Shown here: positions 7,651 through 15,974 of the stretch, one piece after another
Numbering within the stretch: the stretch's first letter is position 1
How the letters are laid out: each line of letters begins with the position of its first letter
DNA from: Segatella copri
GTDB taxonomy: Bacteria > Bacteroidota > Bacteroidia > Bacteroidales > Bacteroidaceae
Direction: 5' to 3'
NCBI RefSeq assembly: GCF_949820605.1
Contig: NZ_CATKVU010000006.1
Location: forward strand, 1,720,501-1,784,500
DNA: 64,000 nt
The notes under the pieces: generated by a model
The model's input: only the letters and a program-made list of their open reading frames with translations
What the model was told of the DNA's origin: nothing
Databases searched by the model: none
Position numbers and translations under genes: made by a program

Positions 7651-8667
7651 TTATAAAGATGTTGACAAATACGATTTCAAGAAATATTCGGAAAGGACTT
7701 TTGTAAATTTATCTTCTTCCTCCTTAGTCTGCTTTTCCAACTCCAATTTGTTCAGCAACATAGGAAGTTCATTTGACATGTCAAGAAGTTCCTCCTTTTG
7801 CTTACTTGTTAGCGCAGCAGTAGAATAGTCATCAATAGCCATGAACGGCTGAATGAGCATCCATCTGTAGTTAGCCCTCTGGAGACGCCTAAGCTTCTTT
7901 CCATTCTCCACATCTTGCTTGCAAGCCAAGGCATTTTGAACGATGCGGCGATTGAAACGCATGGTAAGATAAAGCATTGTACGATCATTGACATCATCAA
8001 CTTTTCTGCCGACTGAAGAATACAATCCATCGAAGATGCTAGCAGTAGCATCAGTAAGCTGCTGCAGTTGCTCATTAGAAACCTGACTCAAAAACTTCAT
8101 CAAAGAACGAAAGCATCTATCTTCTTCAGAGATGAATCCAAGAAGTTCACTTTCATGCTTGAAAGGCTTGGCATTATGCAGCAAAGCCGAATACACAATA
8201 AGTGTCTTTGTCAAGTTTGGATAAGTATCTTGCTTATCGAGCTTGTCATAGAAATCCAATGCCTCCTTATACACATCAGACTTTTCTATCTTCTTTCTTG
8301 CCGTTGCCGTATTCAATTTAAGATACATGACATCACGAAGAGAACGAGGATTGGCAAACGCCAGTCTTTTGAGTTCTCCACGTATAGAATCCGACACAAC
8401 AAAGTAAGCCATGGCAACAGGGCTTCTTAGATTGATGGTAGTGTCACGAGAGAATACACTATAAGCCGAATCTTGTATTTCCAGCCATGCAGAGGTAGCT
8501 TTTGCTAGATTCTCCACAGATACATCATCCATTTCCTTCAACTCTGCTAGCTCCTTCTTGCAACCTTCCACAGCATCTACGGAAGTCTTGAAAGAAGGAT
8601 GTTCCTCGCACCCCACCAGGACAGAGGAACAAAGCAACGCTAATAATAATACCTTTTTAAATTTCAT
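7651..8667 (-). CDS. Lipoprotein of unknown function, 338 aa
   Basis: A lipoprotein signal peptide is clear: MKFKK, a hydrophobic core, and the lipobox LVGC with Cys at about residue 20. The mature protein is almost entirely helical and highly charged, with many L-x6-L patterns, and is probably periplasmic or surface-anchored. No enzymatic motif is visible. It is the first gene of the operon and has its own promoter upstream. It might be a structural or immunity component of the island. Confidence 0.6.
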   Translation of the reverse strand: MKFKKVLLLALLCSSVLVGCEEHPSFKTSVDAVEGCKKELAELKEMDDVSVENLAKATSAWLEIQDSAYSVFSRDTTINLRSPVAMAYFVVSDSIRGELKRLAFANPRSLRDVMYLKLNTATARKKIEKSDVYKEALDFYDKLDKQDTYPNLTKTLIVYSALLHNAKPFKHESELLGFISEEDRCFRSLMKFLSQVSNEQLQQLTDATASIFDGLYSSVGRKVDDVNDRTMLYLTMRFNRRIVQNALACKQDVENGKKLRRLQRANYRWMLIQPFMAIDDYSTAALTSKQKEELLDMSNELPMLLNKLELEKQTKEEEDKFTKVLSEYFLKSYLSTSL

Positions 8668-8978
8668 AAATCATTGTTTTAATTGAAAATTTCATCGCAA
8701 AAGTATATAAATTAGATAGAAACGGCTGCATAAACACGATATACCTTTTTATTTAACATATTCTTTTTCTACCCACCTATAGACTATAGGAACAAAAAGA
8801 AAACAATAATATTCCAAATAACAACTATATGGCATATTCACCCCCACAAAAAGACACAGATACGCCATCTCACATAACAGGCAAATGAGAATATAAAAGA
8901 ATTATCCAATTACATCAACAAGTTAGATATAAAGGATAGGCATTACCTTTTTAGCAATACCTATCCAAAAGATAACCA
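8668..8978. other. Intergenic stretch with two palindromes
   Basis: No convincing gene is seen in these 311 bp. CCTATAG-A-CTATAGG (8776-8790) is a perfect short palindrome that could be an operator. GGATAGG (8934-8940) pairs with CCTATCC (8960-8966) and probably terminates the minus-strand SLOG gene that ends at 8979. Confidence 0.4.
8698..8705 (-). promoter_or_regulatory. Promoter -7 element for the lipoprotein operon
   Basis: TACTTTTG on the minus strand fits TAnnTTTG. A TTTC about 17-19 bp upstream is a plausible -33 element. It lies about 30 bp upstream of the lipoprotein start. Confidence 0.45.
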
Positions 8979-9464
8979 TCAAAACAGATTAGAAATTTGC
9001 AAGCCTAACCTCCTTGCATTTCTTACAGTATAAAAAGTTCCACCCTTAGGCTTTCCATCAAAGTATGCAAGCAAAGCTGCAACATGATCTAACATGAAAT
9101 CATTGCGTTTGAGGAAACAACCATTGTAATAATATTCACTCAACACAACAACATCATCCACTTTCTCCAAAATCTTCAGATAACGTTTCTTCTGATTGGC
9201 GCCCCATCTTTCATTTTGCTCCCGATATGGAACAGTGGCAACAAGAAGGATGGCTGGAAGTTCCTCCTTCAGTTTCAGCACCTCTTCAGCAGCAAGCATA
9301 TCAAAGCCTAGAGCCATTCCACAAAAGAAATTACGAAATCCCTTGGAATAAAGCAAGCGAATCTCATTGTTAACACTTTCCCTCACCTCTTCCACTCTAT
9401 CAGAAGAGATGAATCGGTGTCCCGTAAATGCTACGGAACACCATTTTTCATACTTTTCAATCAT
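8979..9464 (-). CDS. SLOG-family (YpsA/DUF1273-like) protein
   Basis: The opening strand AFTGHR (about residues 13-18), the FFCGMALGFDMLAAE segment (about 46-60) and PYREQ are the hallmarks of the YpsA branch of the SLOG Rossmann-like superfamily, whose members bind nucleotide-derived ligands. At 161 residues it is of normal length for a single-domain member. Its start overlaps the phosphoribosyltransferase gene by four bases (ATGA, 9461-9464). Such pairs are thought to make or sense a nucleotide metabolite, though the ligand here is unknown. Confidence 0.72.
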   Translation of the reverse strand: MIEKYEKWCSVAFTGHRFISSDRVEEVRESVNNEIRLLYSKGFRNFFCGMALGFDMLAAEEVLKLKEELPAILLVATVPYREQNERWGANQKKRYLKILEKVDDVVVLSEYYYNGCFLKRNDFMLDHVAALLAYFDGKPKGGTFYTVRNARRLGLQISNLF

Positions 9465-10048
9465 TGTCTATTATATCTATAATAAGTTTTACCTAAGAAC
9501 ATACCACCCAAAACGTGTGCTCCGCTATCCTCCAATTTGTTAGCAAAATCCGCATAGCTTTTGCCTGTGGTGACAACATCATCAAACACACATATCTCCT
9601 TGTCCTTGAAATAGTAAGTGTCCAAGTCAATAAGTTGCGCTTGGCGTTCCGTCTTTTTCTTACCTCTTCGATGGTTATGAACATCCAATCGGTCTTGAAG
9701 CACGCACACATGAGAAAAGCCATTGCCTATGCCGGTAAGTTCACTGACTCTATTACAGAACATCATGTATCTGCTTTGGTAATTCTCCTTCTTACTCGTC
9801 GGAACACAAACCAAAACCATACTTTTTACTTTCTCGCCATATTCCTCTTTCAAGTGCTTGGCAGTCATCTGAGCTACTTCCTCATAAGCAGAATCACGAG
9901 AATCTTTGAAAGCCCATACCAACTGCCTTGCAGCCTTGGCATCCTCACCTACGTTCTGAATGCGAGCAGGAAAGTATTTCACGAAGAAACTAATCTTCTT
10001 ATCCAGCTGACGCTGAATGTTTTCGTCTATTACTTTTGTCATAATCAC
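9461..10048 (-). CDS. ComF-like phosphoribosyltransferase
   Basis: This 195-residue protein carries the PRPP-binding loop ICVFDDVVTTGKSY (about residues 152-165), which defines type I phosphoribosyltransferases. The preceding VLVCVPTSKKENYQSR and a basic segment (HNHRRGKKKTERQAQL) resemble ComF/amidophosphoribosyl-type enzymes. No zinc finger or amidotransferase domain is present. It is coupled to a SLOG protein, so it may modify a base or nucleotide rather than act in uptake competence. The start could also be the Met two codons downstream (10042). Confidence 0.72.
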   Translation of the reverse strand: MIMTKVIDENIQRQLDKKISFFVKYFPARIQNVGEDAKAARQLVWAFKDSRDSAYEEVAQMTAKHLKEEYGEKVKSMVLVCVPTSKKENYQSRYMMFCNRVSELTGIGNGFSHVCVLQDRLDVHNHRRGKKKTERQAQLIDLDTYYFKDKEICVFDDVVTTGKSYADFANKLEDSGAHVLGGMFLGKTYYRYNRQ

Positions 10049-10326
10049 TATGTTTTATTGGTTCAACTTTAAAAATTATACTTTGGATTTCCGGAACCTT
10101 CTAGCCTTTTACAGTTATTTGTTTCGTTCGATCCGATATTTTTTTTATCATACCTCGGCGTGTCCTTCGCCTCCTGTAGCCTTTTTACGTGCAGAAAGGA
10201 TGGCAGCCCAGAGGAGTCAGAACGCCAAGGAATTTGGTAGAAACTTTTCAGGAATACCCAAATAAGAATTATTTGCGGAAGGCTTCCAGGAAAGTTTTAG
10301 CCAAATAAGGAGTCCTCTCCTGGTAC

Positions 10327-10356
10327 TTGGCATCTGACAGGGCCGCCATAACTTTG
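10327..10356 (+). promoter_or_regulatory. Consensus Bacteroidetes promoter
   Basis: TTG (10327-10329) and TAACTTTG (10349-10356) are separated by 19 bp. Transcription would start near 10362, just ahead of a GGGAGG ribosome-binding site and ATG 10381. Confidence 0.55.
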
Positions 10357-10380
10357 CACGGGAAAAAGCAAGGGAGGCAG

Positions 10381-10488
10381 ATGGCACGATACCGCTTCAA
10401 TAAAAAAGTGAGGTCGAACAATAGAAACAAATATGAAAACATAGATATAAGAAAAGTAGAAAAGAAAAATATAGATATAGCACTGTAG
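10381..10488 (+). CDS. Basic 35-aa microprotein
   Basis: ATG 10381 is preceded by GGGAGGCAG, an unusually good Shine-Dalgarno site, and by a consensus promoter 25 bp further up. The product begins MARYRFNKKVRSNNRNK, is strongly basic, and contains two near-repeats of NIDI. A hairpin (10486-10525) starts at its stop codon. The promoter, ribosome site and hairpin together make it more than a chance frame, although the peptide has no recognised family. It could bind nucleic acid. Confidence 0.4.
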   Translation: MARYRFNKKVRSNNRNKYENIDIRKVEKKNIDIAL

Positions 10489-10953
10489 TTCTATAGGTAG
10501 AAACAATTATATTCTTATAGAACTATATACTTATATAAATATATAAAGAAATCAGAAAATAAGGAAATATAGAAACAGAAAAATAAGATTCCGAAACTTC
10601 GGCTATAGATATAGGAGCGTAGAGGATGGCACACTTGTGAGGAGAATGGCATGTCCATGTGGCTTGGAGAGAGGGGTAGCCTGGCTTTCAAAATAGGTGG
10701 AGATGGGAAGGAAGTCCATCTTCGCCAAAAACGGAAGCAAGCCTACCCTGAAAGAAAAGTCCTCCTCGCATGTATGCCATCCGCCAAGGGGTGTGGTGGC
10801 CAAAGCCCCACATGAAGGTTCGACCTATCTCCCTTGCTGCTCTATGGCATCATAGTGCAGTTTCTCCAGACTTTCAGGAGAACTCAGTGAAGCCGAGGAT
10901 GGATGAAAGTCAGGAGAAAGGGAATAAAGCGAAGCCATAGACATAAGAAAAGC

Positions 10954-10990
10954 GCAAATGTTCCAAACAGCTACTATTTGGAACATTTGC
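10954..10990. repeat. Perfect 14-bp hairpin
   Basis: GCAAATGTTCCAAA (10954-10967) and TTTGGAACATTTGC (10977-10990) pair without mismatch around the loop CAGCTACTA. On the minus strand GCGCTTTTCTT follows, so it could terminate minus-strand transcripts leaving the small membrane genes at 11124-11454. Confidence 0.6.
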
Positions 10991-11123
10991 CAAGACACCC
11001 ATCGGCGATACCGCTTTACAGGCGAAGCTGAACGGTTCGTTTGTTGGCTGCGACTGAACAGGGAGCAGCCGAAACCAAAAAGAGGTAACAAATCAACTTT
11101 GCCACCTCTCTTTGTCTTAATAC

Positions 11124-11228
11124 TCAAAGTTCTTTAGACCATTTCTTACCCCATGGGGTATAAAGCCATGCTAAAAAAGCCAATGCTGGCACTAAGCAAA
11201 TAGCAAAAGTTAATCCTAAAGCATTCAT
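11124..11228 (-). CDS. 34-aa single-pass membrane microprotein
   Basis: ATG 11226-11228 opens a 34-residue peptide, MNALGLTFAICLVPALAFLA followed by WLYTPWGKKWSKEL. One membrane helix (residues 4-22) is followed by a short basic tail. It starts four bases after the stop of the upstream 73-residue membrane protein, so it is probably co-translated. A second protein of exactly the same length and layout (helix, then GKKW-x-K-x-L) is encoded at 31650-31754, also tightly behind a membrane-protein gene. This recurrence supports a real gene. Confidence 0.5.
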   Translation of the reverse strand: MNALGLTFAICLVPALAFLAWLYTPWGKKWSKEL

Positions 11229-11232
11229 AATT

Positions 11233-11454
11233 CTATCTTTTTGATATTATTAATCCAATTATAGCCAAGACTATTGTCAAGACAATCCCCAAGTATCTAG
11301 CCGATACCGTGCCATCTTGGTCTGTCTTTATTATTTTAAAAAGTGCCGCCAATCCACCCAAGACCATGATAGTGTATGTAGATTTGCTCATGTCAAAGAA
11401 ATACTTGATTACAGTTTCTCTGATAAACCTTTCTTTCTCATTTTTCTGTTTCAT
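11233..11454 (-). CDS. Small two-helix membrane protein, 73 aa
   Basis: The preferred start, MKQKNEKERF, lies about 10 bp after the predicted transcription start. An ATG at 11472 would fall inside the promoter. The product has a charged N-terminus, a moderately hydrophobic stretch around TYTIMVLGGLAALFKI, and a strong C-terminal helix (YLGIVLTIVLAIIGLIISK). Family unknown. It sits between the integrase gene and the 34-residue microprotein gene and may form a small membrane complex with the latter. Confidence 0.5.
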   Translation of the reverse strand: MKQKNEKERFIRETVIKYFFDMSKSTYTIMVLGGLAALFKIIKTDQDGTVSARYLGIVLTIVLAIIGLIISKR

Positions 11455-11469
11455 TTTCTTAATTGTTGG

Positions 11470-11504
11470 CAAAGTTACGAAAAAGTCTCGTAACTTGCAA
11501 GTTA
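11470..11504 (-). promoter_or_regulatory. Promoter overlapped by two palindromes
   Basis: On the minus strand TAACTTTG (11470-11477) with an upstream TTG 20 bp away makes a consensus promoter. Between and over them lie the inverted repeat GTTACGA/TCGTAAC (11474-11480, 11488-11494) and the 14-bp perfect palindrome TAACTTGCAAGTTA (11491-11504). The arrangement suggests a repressor site controlling the two small membrane genes. Confidence 0.55.
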
Positions 11505-11514
11505 TTACTAATAT

Positions 11515-12996
11515 TTATTTCACTATTCTACTATAATCCTTAGTTTGCCCCTTATCTTTGTTTTCGATACGGATTTGAACCATCGTTCTTGCAGGGATGG
11601 TATCTGGCATTCTAGCCATAAGATATTCAATAACATCATTTACATTATTGTAGCCGACATCTTCCACCTTCACTAGAGCCTTGCCTCTATAATACAGCGT
11701 ACCTTTGATGAGCTGCTTATATGAGAATCTTTCGAAATGGTCACCTTTCTCATCTGAAACATGAGTAGTAGAGCGATCTTCCGTGAAGAAAATCTTCTCC
11801 ACCACCTTTTCATTGAGTTCCCAGGCTGGCGTAAAATCTAGCTTCACATAAGTTCTCGTAACTCTATAGCGATCAGAGTGGTTCATTGCAAAGCCAACCT
11901 CTGCCAACGTAGCCCCACATTCATTTTGAGCCACAGTAGCCCACGTATGGCGAAAAGTATAGACGCAATAAGTTTCATCATGCTTCATACCAAGTGATTT
12001 CTCGCAAACTTTTCTTATGCCAATGTTGACATTGGCACCGAAAGAGTCACTGGAAGTCATTCTTTGGTGGAAATTAAACAAGTAAGGCGACTCGGTCTTA
12101 TCCAAATACTTCTCAAATAAAGGCAGGATGATTCCAGGCACTCGCATCTCGATATAAGCATTATCTCGTCGGGCATTTCTTGTCTTTGCTCGCTCATAGC
12201 CAATTATTCCATCATGATAGTCCTCTTTCTTCAACCTGTAAATATCAACGGTATTGATACCAGCCAAGCACATGACCATCATAGCAACATCCCTGCCTAA
12301 TTCTGGCAAAGGAAAGACTCTGTCACTCTCTGGAAGTGGGGCAGCAAAGAACGCCCGAACTTCTTCCATGGTGATGGCCTTCTTCTCAGGAACATCAGAA
12401 CTTGGTATTTTCACCTTTAGCCAAGGATTTGTAGTGATTCGAATCATACCATTATCATAATCATTGAACTCAGCCAATGCTTGCTTGAAAATCTGTCTCA
12501 CACAAACAGGGTACATCTCCTTGGCTCTAGCTGTCTTAGATAGAGTTTTTATCCAACCATTGATAAACTGGGTAGTAAGCTGGGAGAACATAACCTTGTT
12601 GCTTCCGGCATATCTTTCCAAATGCTGATAAGCCAATTCGTAGTTTCTTGCATTTCGCTCATGCCCATCATTATACATTTCATCATGATATTTTCTAGCG
12701 TAGTCAGAAAAACATATGTCCCCAGTACCTTTCTCCAAATATGCCACAACATCATGGACGCTCCACTTTCTAATCTCCACCTTATTCAACAACTCTGCAA
12801 ACTTTGCGATTCTTGCAGAACAAGACTGAAGGACAAAAGGATCCTTAACCTCTCTGTTTTTCTTGTCCACACCTTTAGAATCAACAATCTTATCCGTCCT
12901 TATATATTTCACTCCACGATTGTGAGTGATACGGATGTAAACTGGCCAAAAGCCATCATTTCTCTGTTTCTGAACAATTACCTTAAATGTAGCCAT
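11515..12996 (-). CDS. Tyrosine recombinase / integrase of the island
   Basis: This 493-residue site-specific integrase has an N-terminal arm-binding part (about 1-100), a SAM-like core-binding domain (about 100-210) and a C-terminal catalytic domain. The catalytic domain shows FRHTWAT (Arg and His) and NHSDRYRVTRTYVK (His/Tyr region). The usual first catalytic Arg (box I, G-L-R-x-S-E) is replaced: the equivalent here reads AGINTVDIYRLK. Loss of that Arg is known in the CTnDOT integrase, so activity is still plausible. ATG 12996 is preferred to the GTG at 13011. It faces away from ppdK, and attachment probably lies in 13012-13100. Confidence 0.85.
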   Translation of the reverse strand: MATFKVIVQKQRNDGFWPVYIRITHNRGVKYIRTDKIVDSKGVDKKNREVKDPFVLQSCSARIAKFAELLNKVEIRKWSVHDVVAYLEKGTGDICFSDYARKYHDEMYNDGHERNARNYELAYQHLERYAGSNKVMFSQLTTQFINGWIKTLSKTARAKEMYPVCVRQIFKQALAEFNDYDNGMIRITTNPWLKVKIPSSDVPEKKAITMEEVRAFFAAPLPESDRVFPLPELGRDVAMMVMCLAGINTVDIYRLKKEDYHDGIIGYERAKTRNARRDNAYIEMRVPGIILPLFEKYLDKTESPYLFNFHQRMTSSDSFGANVNIGIRKVCEKSLGMKHDETYCVYTFRHTWATVAQNECGATLAEVGFAMNHSDRYRVTRTYVKLDFTPAWELNEKVVEKIFFTEDRSTTHVSDEKGDHFERFSYKQLIKGTLYYRGKALVKVEDVGYNNVNDVIEYLMARMPDTIPARTMVQIRIENKDKGQTKDYSRIVK

Positions 12997-13002
12997 AAAA
13001 CT

Positions 13003-13060
13003 TCTAAACACGCTCTAAACGTTAAACAAAATTACTCTAAAACTTTTCTAAACATTTCGT
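13003..13060. repeat. Four CTAAA(C/A) motifs upstream of int
   Basis: Between the integrase start and the ppdK terminator, TCTAAAC or a close variant occurs four times in the same orientation. Clustered short direct repeats beside an integrase gene are typical of arm-type integrase-binding sites. The core crossover site cannot be fixed from one sequence. Confidence 0.35.
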
Positions 13061-13099
13061 TTCATTTTTAGCATTTTAGTGCTACTATTGCTAAAAACG

Positions 13100-13142
13100 A
13101 ATTAAGAGGAAAGCCCCTGTTTAAAGGACTTTCCTCTTAATT
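13100..13142 (-). terminator. ppdK terminator
   Basis: AATTAAGAGGAAAG (13100-13113) pairs perfectly with CTTTCCTCTTAATT (13129-13142). The minus strand continues CGTTTTTAGC, supplying the T-run downstream of ppdK. Confidence 0.75.
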
Positions 13143-13165
13143 AACTGATAATCAACAAATATTCT

Positions 13166-15886
13166 TTATTCTTCAACAGCAGCCTGCGCCGCAGCAAGTC
13201 TGGCGATAGGCACGCGGAATGGTGAGCATGAAGCGTAGTTCATGCCGACCTTAGCGCAGAACTTAACTGATGAAGGCTCACCACCGTGCTCACCGCAGAT
13301 ACCAGTGCGCAGGTTAGGACGGGTAGCACGACCATTCTCTACAGCCATCTTGATGAGCTGACCAACACCCTCCTGGTCGAGAACCTGGAATGGGTCAACC
13401 TTCAAGATCTTCTTCTCCATGTATGCAGGGAGGAAGGAAGCGATGTCATCACGAGAGTAACCGAAGGTCATCTGTGTCAAGTCGTTAGTACCGAATGAGA
13501 AGTACTGAGCCTCCTCTGCAATCTGACCTGCAGTAAGGGCAGCACGAGGAATCTCAATCATGGTACCAATCTCAAATTCTACCTCTACGCCGTACTCAGC
13601 GAATACCTCCTTAGAAGTAGCGAGGATGATAGCCTTCTGCTGCTTGAGCTCCTGAACGGTACCGATGAGCGGAACCATGATTTCAGGACATGGGTTATAA
13701 CCCTCCTTCTTCAACTCGCAAGCTGCACCGAGGATGGCACGGGTCTGCATGGCTGTAATCTCTGGGAATGTGATACCGAGACGGCAACCGCGATGACCGA
13801 GCATTGGGTTGTTCTCTGCCAGAGAGTTTACACGCTTCTTGATTTCCTCTACGCTTACGCCCATCTCCTTAGCCATGGTCTGCTGACCAGCCAAATCGTG
13901 AGGTACGAACTCGTGGAGAGGTGGGTCGAGCAAGCGGATGTTCACGTGGCAGCCATCCATTGCCTTGAGGATTCCATAGAAGTCAGCCTTCTGATATGGG
14001 AGGAGCTTGGCAAGTGCCTTCTCGCGACCCTCAACAGAGTCTGCCAGAATCATCTCACGCATCGCAACGATCTTCTGATCATCGAAGAACATGTGCTCTG
14101 TACGTGTCAGACCGATACCCTTGGCACCGAATGCACGGGCTACCTCAGCATCATGTGGAGTATCTGCATTGGTACGGATTTCCATCTTTGTATATTTGTC
14201 GCAGAGGTCCATCAGCTCCTTGAAGTCGCCTGAAAGTTCTGCAGCCTTTGTCTCAATCTGTCCTGCGTAAACCTGACCTGTAGTACCGTTCAGAGAGATA
14301 TAATCACCCTCCTTGTAAACTACGCCTTCAATCTCTACAGTCTTGGTCTTGTAATCTACGTTGATAGAGCCGGCGCCTGATACACAGCATTTACCCATAC
14401 CACGGGCTACAACGGCAGCGTGAGAAGTCATACCACCACGAGCGGTAAGGATACCCTCGGCAGCAGACATACCAGCGAGGTCTTCTGGAGATGTTTCGAT
14501 ACGAACCATGATGACCTTCTTGCCGTCCTCATGCCACTCCTGAGCATCGTCAGCGTGGAATACAATCTGACCGCAGGCAGCACCTGGAGATGCAGGGAGA
14601 CCCTGTGTGATGACCTTAGCCTTAGAGAGAGCCAGCTTATCGAATACCGGATGCAAAAGTTCATCGAGCTTCTGAGGCTCACAGCGCAGGATAGCAGTCT
14701 TCTCATCAATCATACCCTCGTGGAGGAGATCCATGGCAATCTTCACCATAGCTGTACCTGTACGCTTACCATTACGAGTCTGGAGGAACCAGAGTTTGCC
14801 TTCCTGTACGGTGAACTCCATATCCTGCATATCGTGATAGTGGTGCTCCAGCTTATCCTGCAGCGCGTCGAGTTCCTTATAGAGTTCAGGCATAGCCTCT
14901 TCCATAGAAGGATACTTGGCAGCACGCTCCTCTTCAGAGATACCTGCACGCTCAGCCCAGCGCTGAGAACCGATTTTCGTAATCTGCTGTGGAGTACGGA
15001 TACCGGCTACCACGTCCTCACCCTGTGCATTGATAAGATACTCACCATTGAAGAGATTCTCACCATTACCAGCGTCACGTGAGAAGCAAACACCTGTAGC
15101 AGATGTATCGCCCATGTTACCGAATACCATCGCCATGACAGATACGGCAGTACCCCACTCATCAGGAATACCTTCCATCTTGCGGTATAGGATAGCACGC
15201 TCGTTCATCCAAGAACGGAACACAGCGCAGATAGCGCCCCAGAGCTGATCGATTGGGTTGGTAGGGAAATCCTGACCGGTCTGCTCCTTGATGGCAGCCT
15301 TGAAGAGTTCAACGAGCTTCTTGAGCGACTCTACAGAGAGGTCCTTGTCAAGTGTAACGCCCTGCTCTTTCTTCACCTTTTCGATGATAGCCTCAAATGG
15401 GTCGATATCTTCCTTGTTTACAGGCTTCAATCCCATAACGACGTCACCGTACATCTGTACGAAACGGCGATATGAATCGTATACGAAATGAGGGTTACCG
15501 GTCTTCTTGACCAATCCCTCAGCTACTTCGTCATTCAAACCGAGGTTGAGGATGGTATCCATCATACCAGGCATAGATGCACGAGCACCCGAACGTACTG
15601 ATACGAGGAGTGGATTCTCTACAGAACCGAACTTGCTGTTCATCAAAGCCTCAGTATGAGCCACTGCAGCCTTCACTTCGTCCTGAAGAAGTTCTTTGAT
15701 TTTTTCCTCACCCACTTCATAATATTCATTACAAGTGTCTGTAGTAATGGTGAAACCTGGAGGAACAGGTACACCAATCAGGTTCATTTCGGCAAGGTTC
15801 GCGCCTTTACCACCAAGTACTTCTCGCATTTGGGCATTGCCTTCTGCTTTTCCGTTTCCGAATGTATAAACTCTTTTTTCGTTCAT
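13166..15886 (-). CDS. ppdK: Pyruvate, phosphate dikinase
   Basis: PPDK interconverts pyruvate, ATP and phosphate with PEP, AMP and PPi. The 906-residue protein opens with MNEKRVYTFGNG and GKGANLAEM (nucleotide-binding domain). It carries the phosphohistidine segment GGMTSHAAVVARGMGK in the middle and a C-terminal PEP/pyruvate barrel with CGEHGGEPSSVKFC. An in-frame ATG exists at 15973, but the family-typical start is at 15886, downstream of a good promoter at 15943-15974. The enzyme is normally constitutive in anaerobic Bacteroidales glycolysis. Single gene with its own promoter and terminator. Confidence 0.95.
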   Translation of the reverse strand: MNEKRVYTFGNGKAEGNAQMREVLGGKGANLAEMNLIGVPVPPGFTITTDTCNEYYEVGEEKIKELLQDEVKAAVAHTEALMNSKFGSVENPLLVSVRSGARASMPGMMDTILNLGLNDEVAEGLVKKTGNPHFVYDSYRRFVQMYGDVVMGLKPVNKEDIDPFEAIIEKVKKEQGVTLDKDLSVESLKKLVELFKAAIKEQTGQDFPTNPIDQLWGAICAVFRSWMNERAILYRKMEGIPDEWGTAVSVMAMVFGNMGDTSATGVCFSRDAGNGENLFNGEYLINAQGEDVVAGIRTPQQITKIGSQRWAERAGISEEERAAKYPSMEEAMPELYKELDALQDKLEHHYHDMQDMEFTVQEGKLWFLQTRNGKRTGTAMVKIAMDLLHEGMIDEKTAILRCEPQKLDELLHPVFDKLALSKAKVITQGLPASPGAACGQIVFHADDAQEWHEDGKKVIMVRIETSPEDLAGMSAAEGILTARGGMTSHAAVVARGMGKCCVSGAGSINVDYKTKTVEIEGVVYKEGDYISLNGTTGQVYAGQIETKAAELSGDFKELMDLCDKYTKMEIRTNADTPHDAEVARAFGAKGIGLTRTEHMFFDDQKIVAMREMILADSVEGREKALAKLLPYQKADFYGILKAMDGCHVNIRLLDPPLHEFVPHDLAGQQTMAKEMGVSVEEIKKRVNSLAENNPMLGHRGCRLGITFPEITAMQTRAILGAACELKKEGYNPCPEIMVPLIGTVQELKQQKAIILATSKEVFAEYGVEVEFEIGTMIEIPRAALTAGQIAEEAQYFSFGTNDLTQMTFGYSRDDIASFLPAYMEKKILKVDPFQVLDQEGVGQLIKMAVENGRATRPNLRTGICGEHGGEPSSVKFCAKVGMNYASCSPFRVPIARLAAAQAAVEE

Positions 15887-15942
15887 AATTGTTATAGGTA
15901 TATATTTTTTTCGTTTTACGTTGCTAATTATTAATTGTAATG

Positions 15943-15974
15943 CAAAGATACGATTTTTATTTGATACCACCAAA
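15943..15974 (-). promoter_or_regulatory. ppdK promoter
   Basis: TATCTTTG (15943-15950) and TTTG (15971-15974), both on the minus strand, are 20 bp apart, which fits the Bacteroidetes consensus. The leader is about 50 nt. Confidence 0.7.

Larger units (their letters stand above)
10049..11123. other. Kilobase of mostly non-coding island DNA
   Basis: Apart from a likely microprotein gene at 10381-10488, no reading frame here is convincing. The stretch has GC-richer segments (10140-10400, 10600-11100) around an AT-rich core (10430-10600). It contains a strong plus-strand promoter (10327-10356), a 10-bp inverted repeat (10486-10495 with 10516-10525) and a perfect 14-bp hairpin (10954-10990). It may encode a structured RNA or hold recombination/transfer sites. 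Confidence 0.4.

Noticed and set aside
10297..10506. 69-codon minus-strand frame
   Set aside because: It is antisense to the better supported promoter and microprotein and has no promoter or ribosome site of its own.
10825..11127. 100-codon minus-strand frame near the 14-bp hairpin
   Set aside because: It starts with TTG inside the microprotein gene, lacks a ribosome site, has an odd composition and contains both arms of the hairpin.
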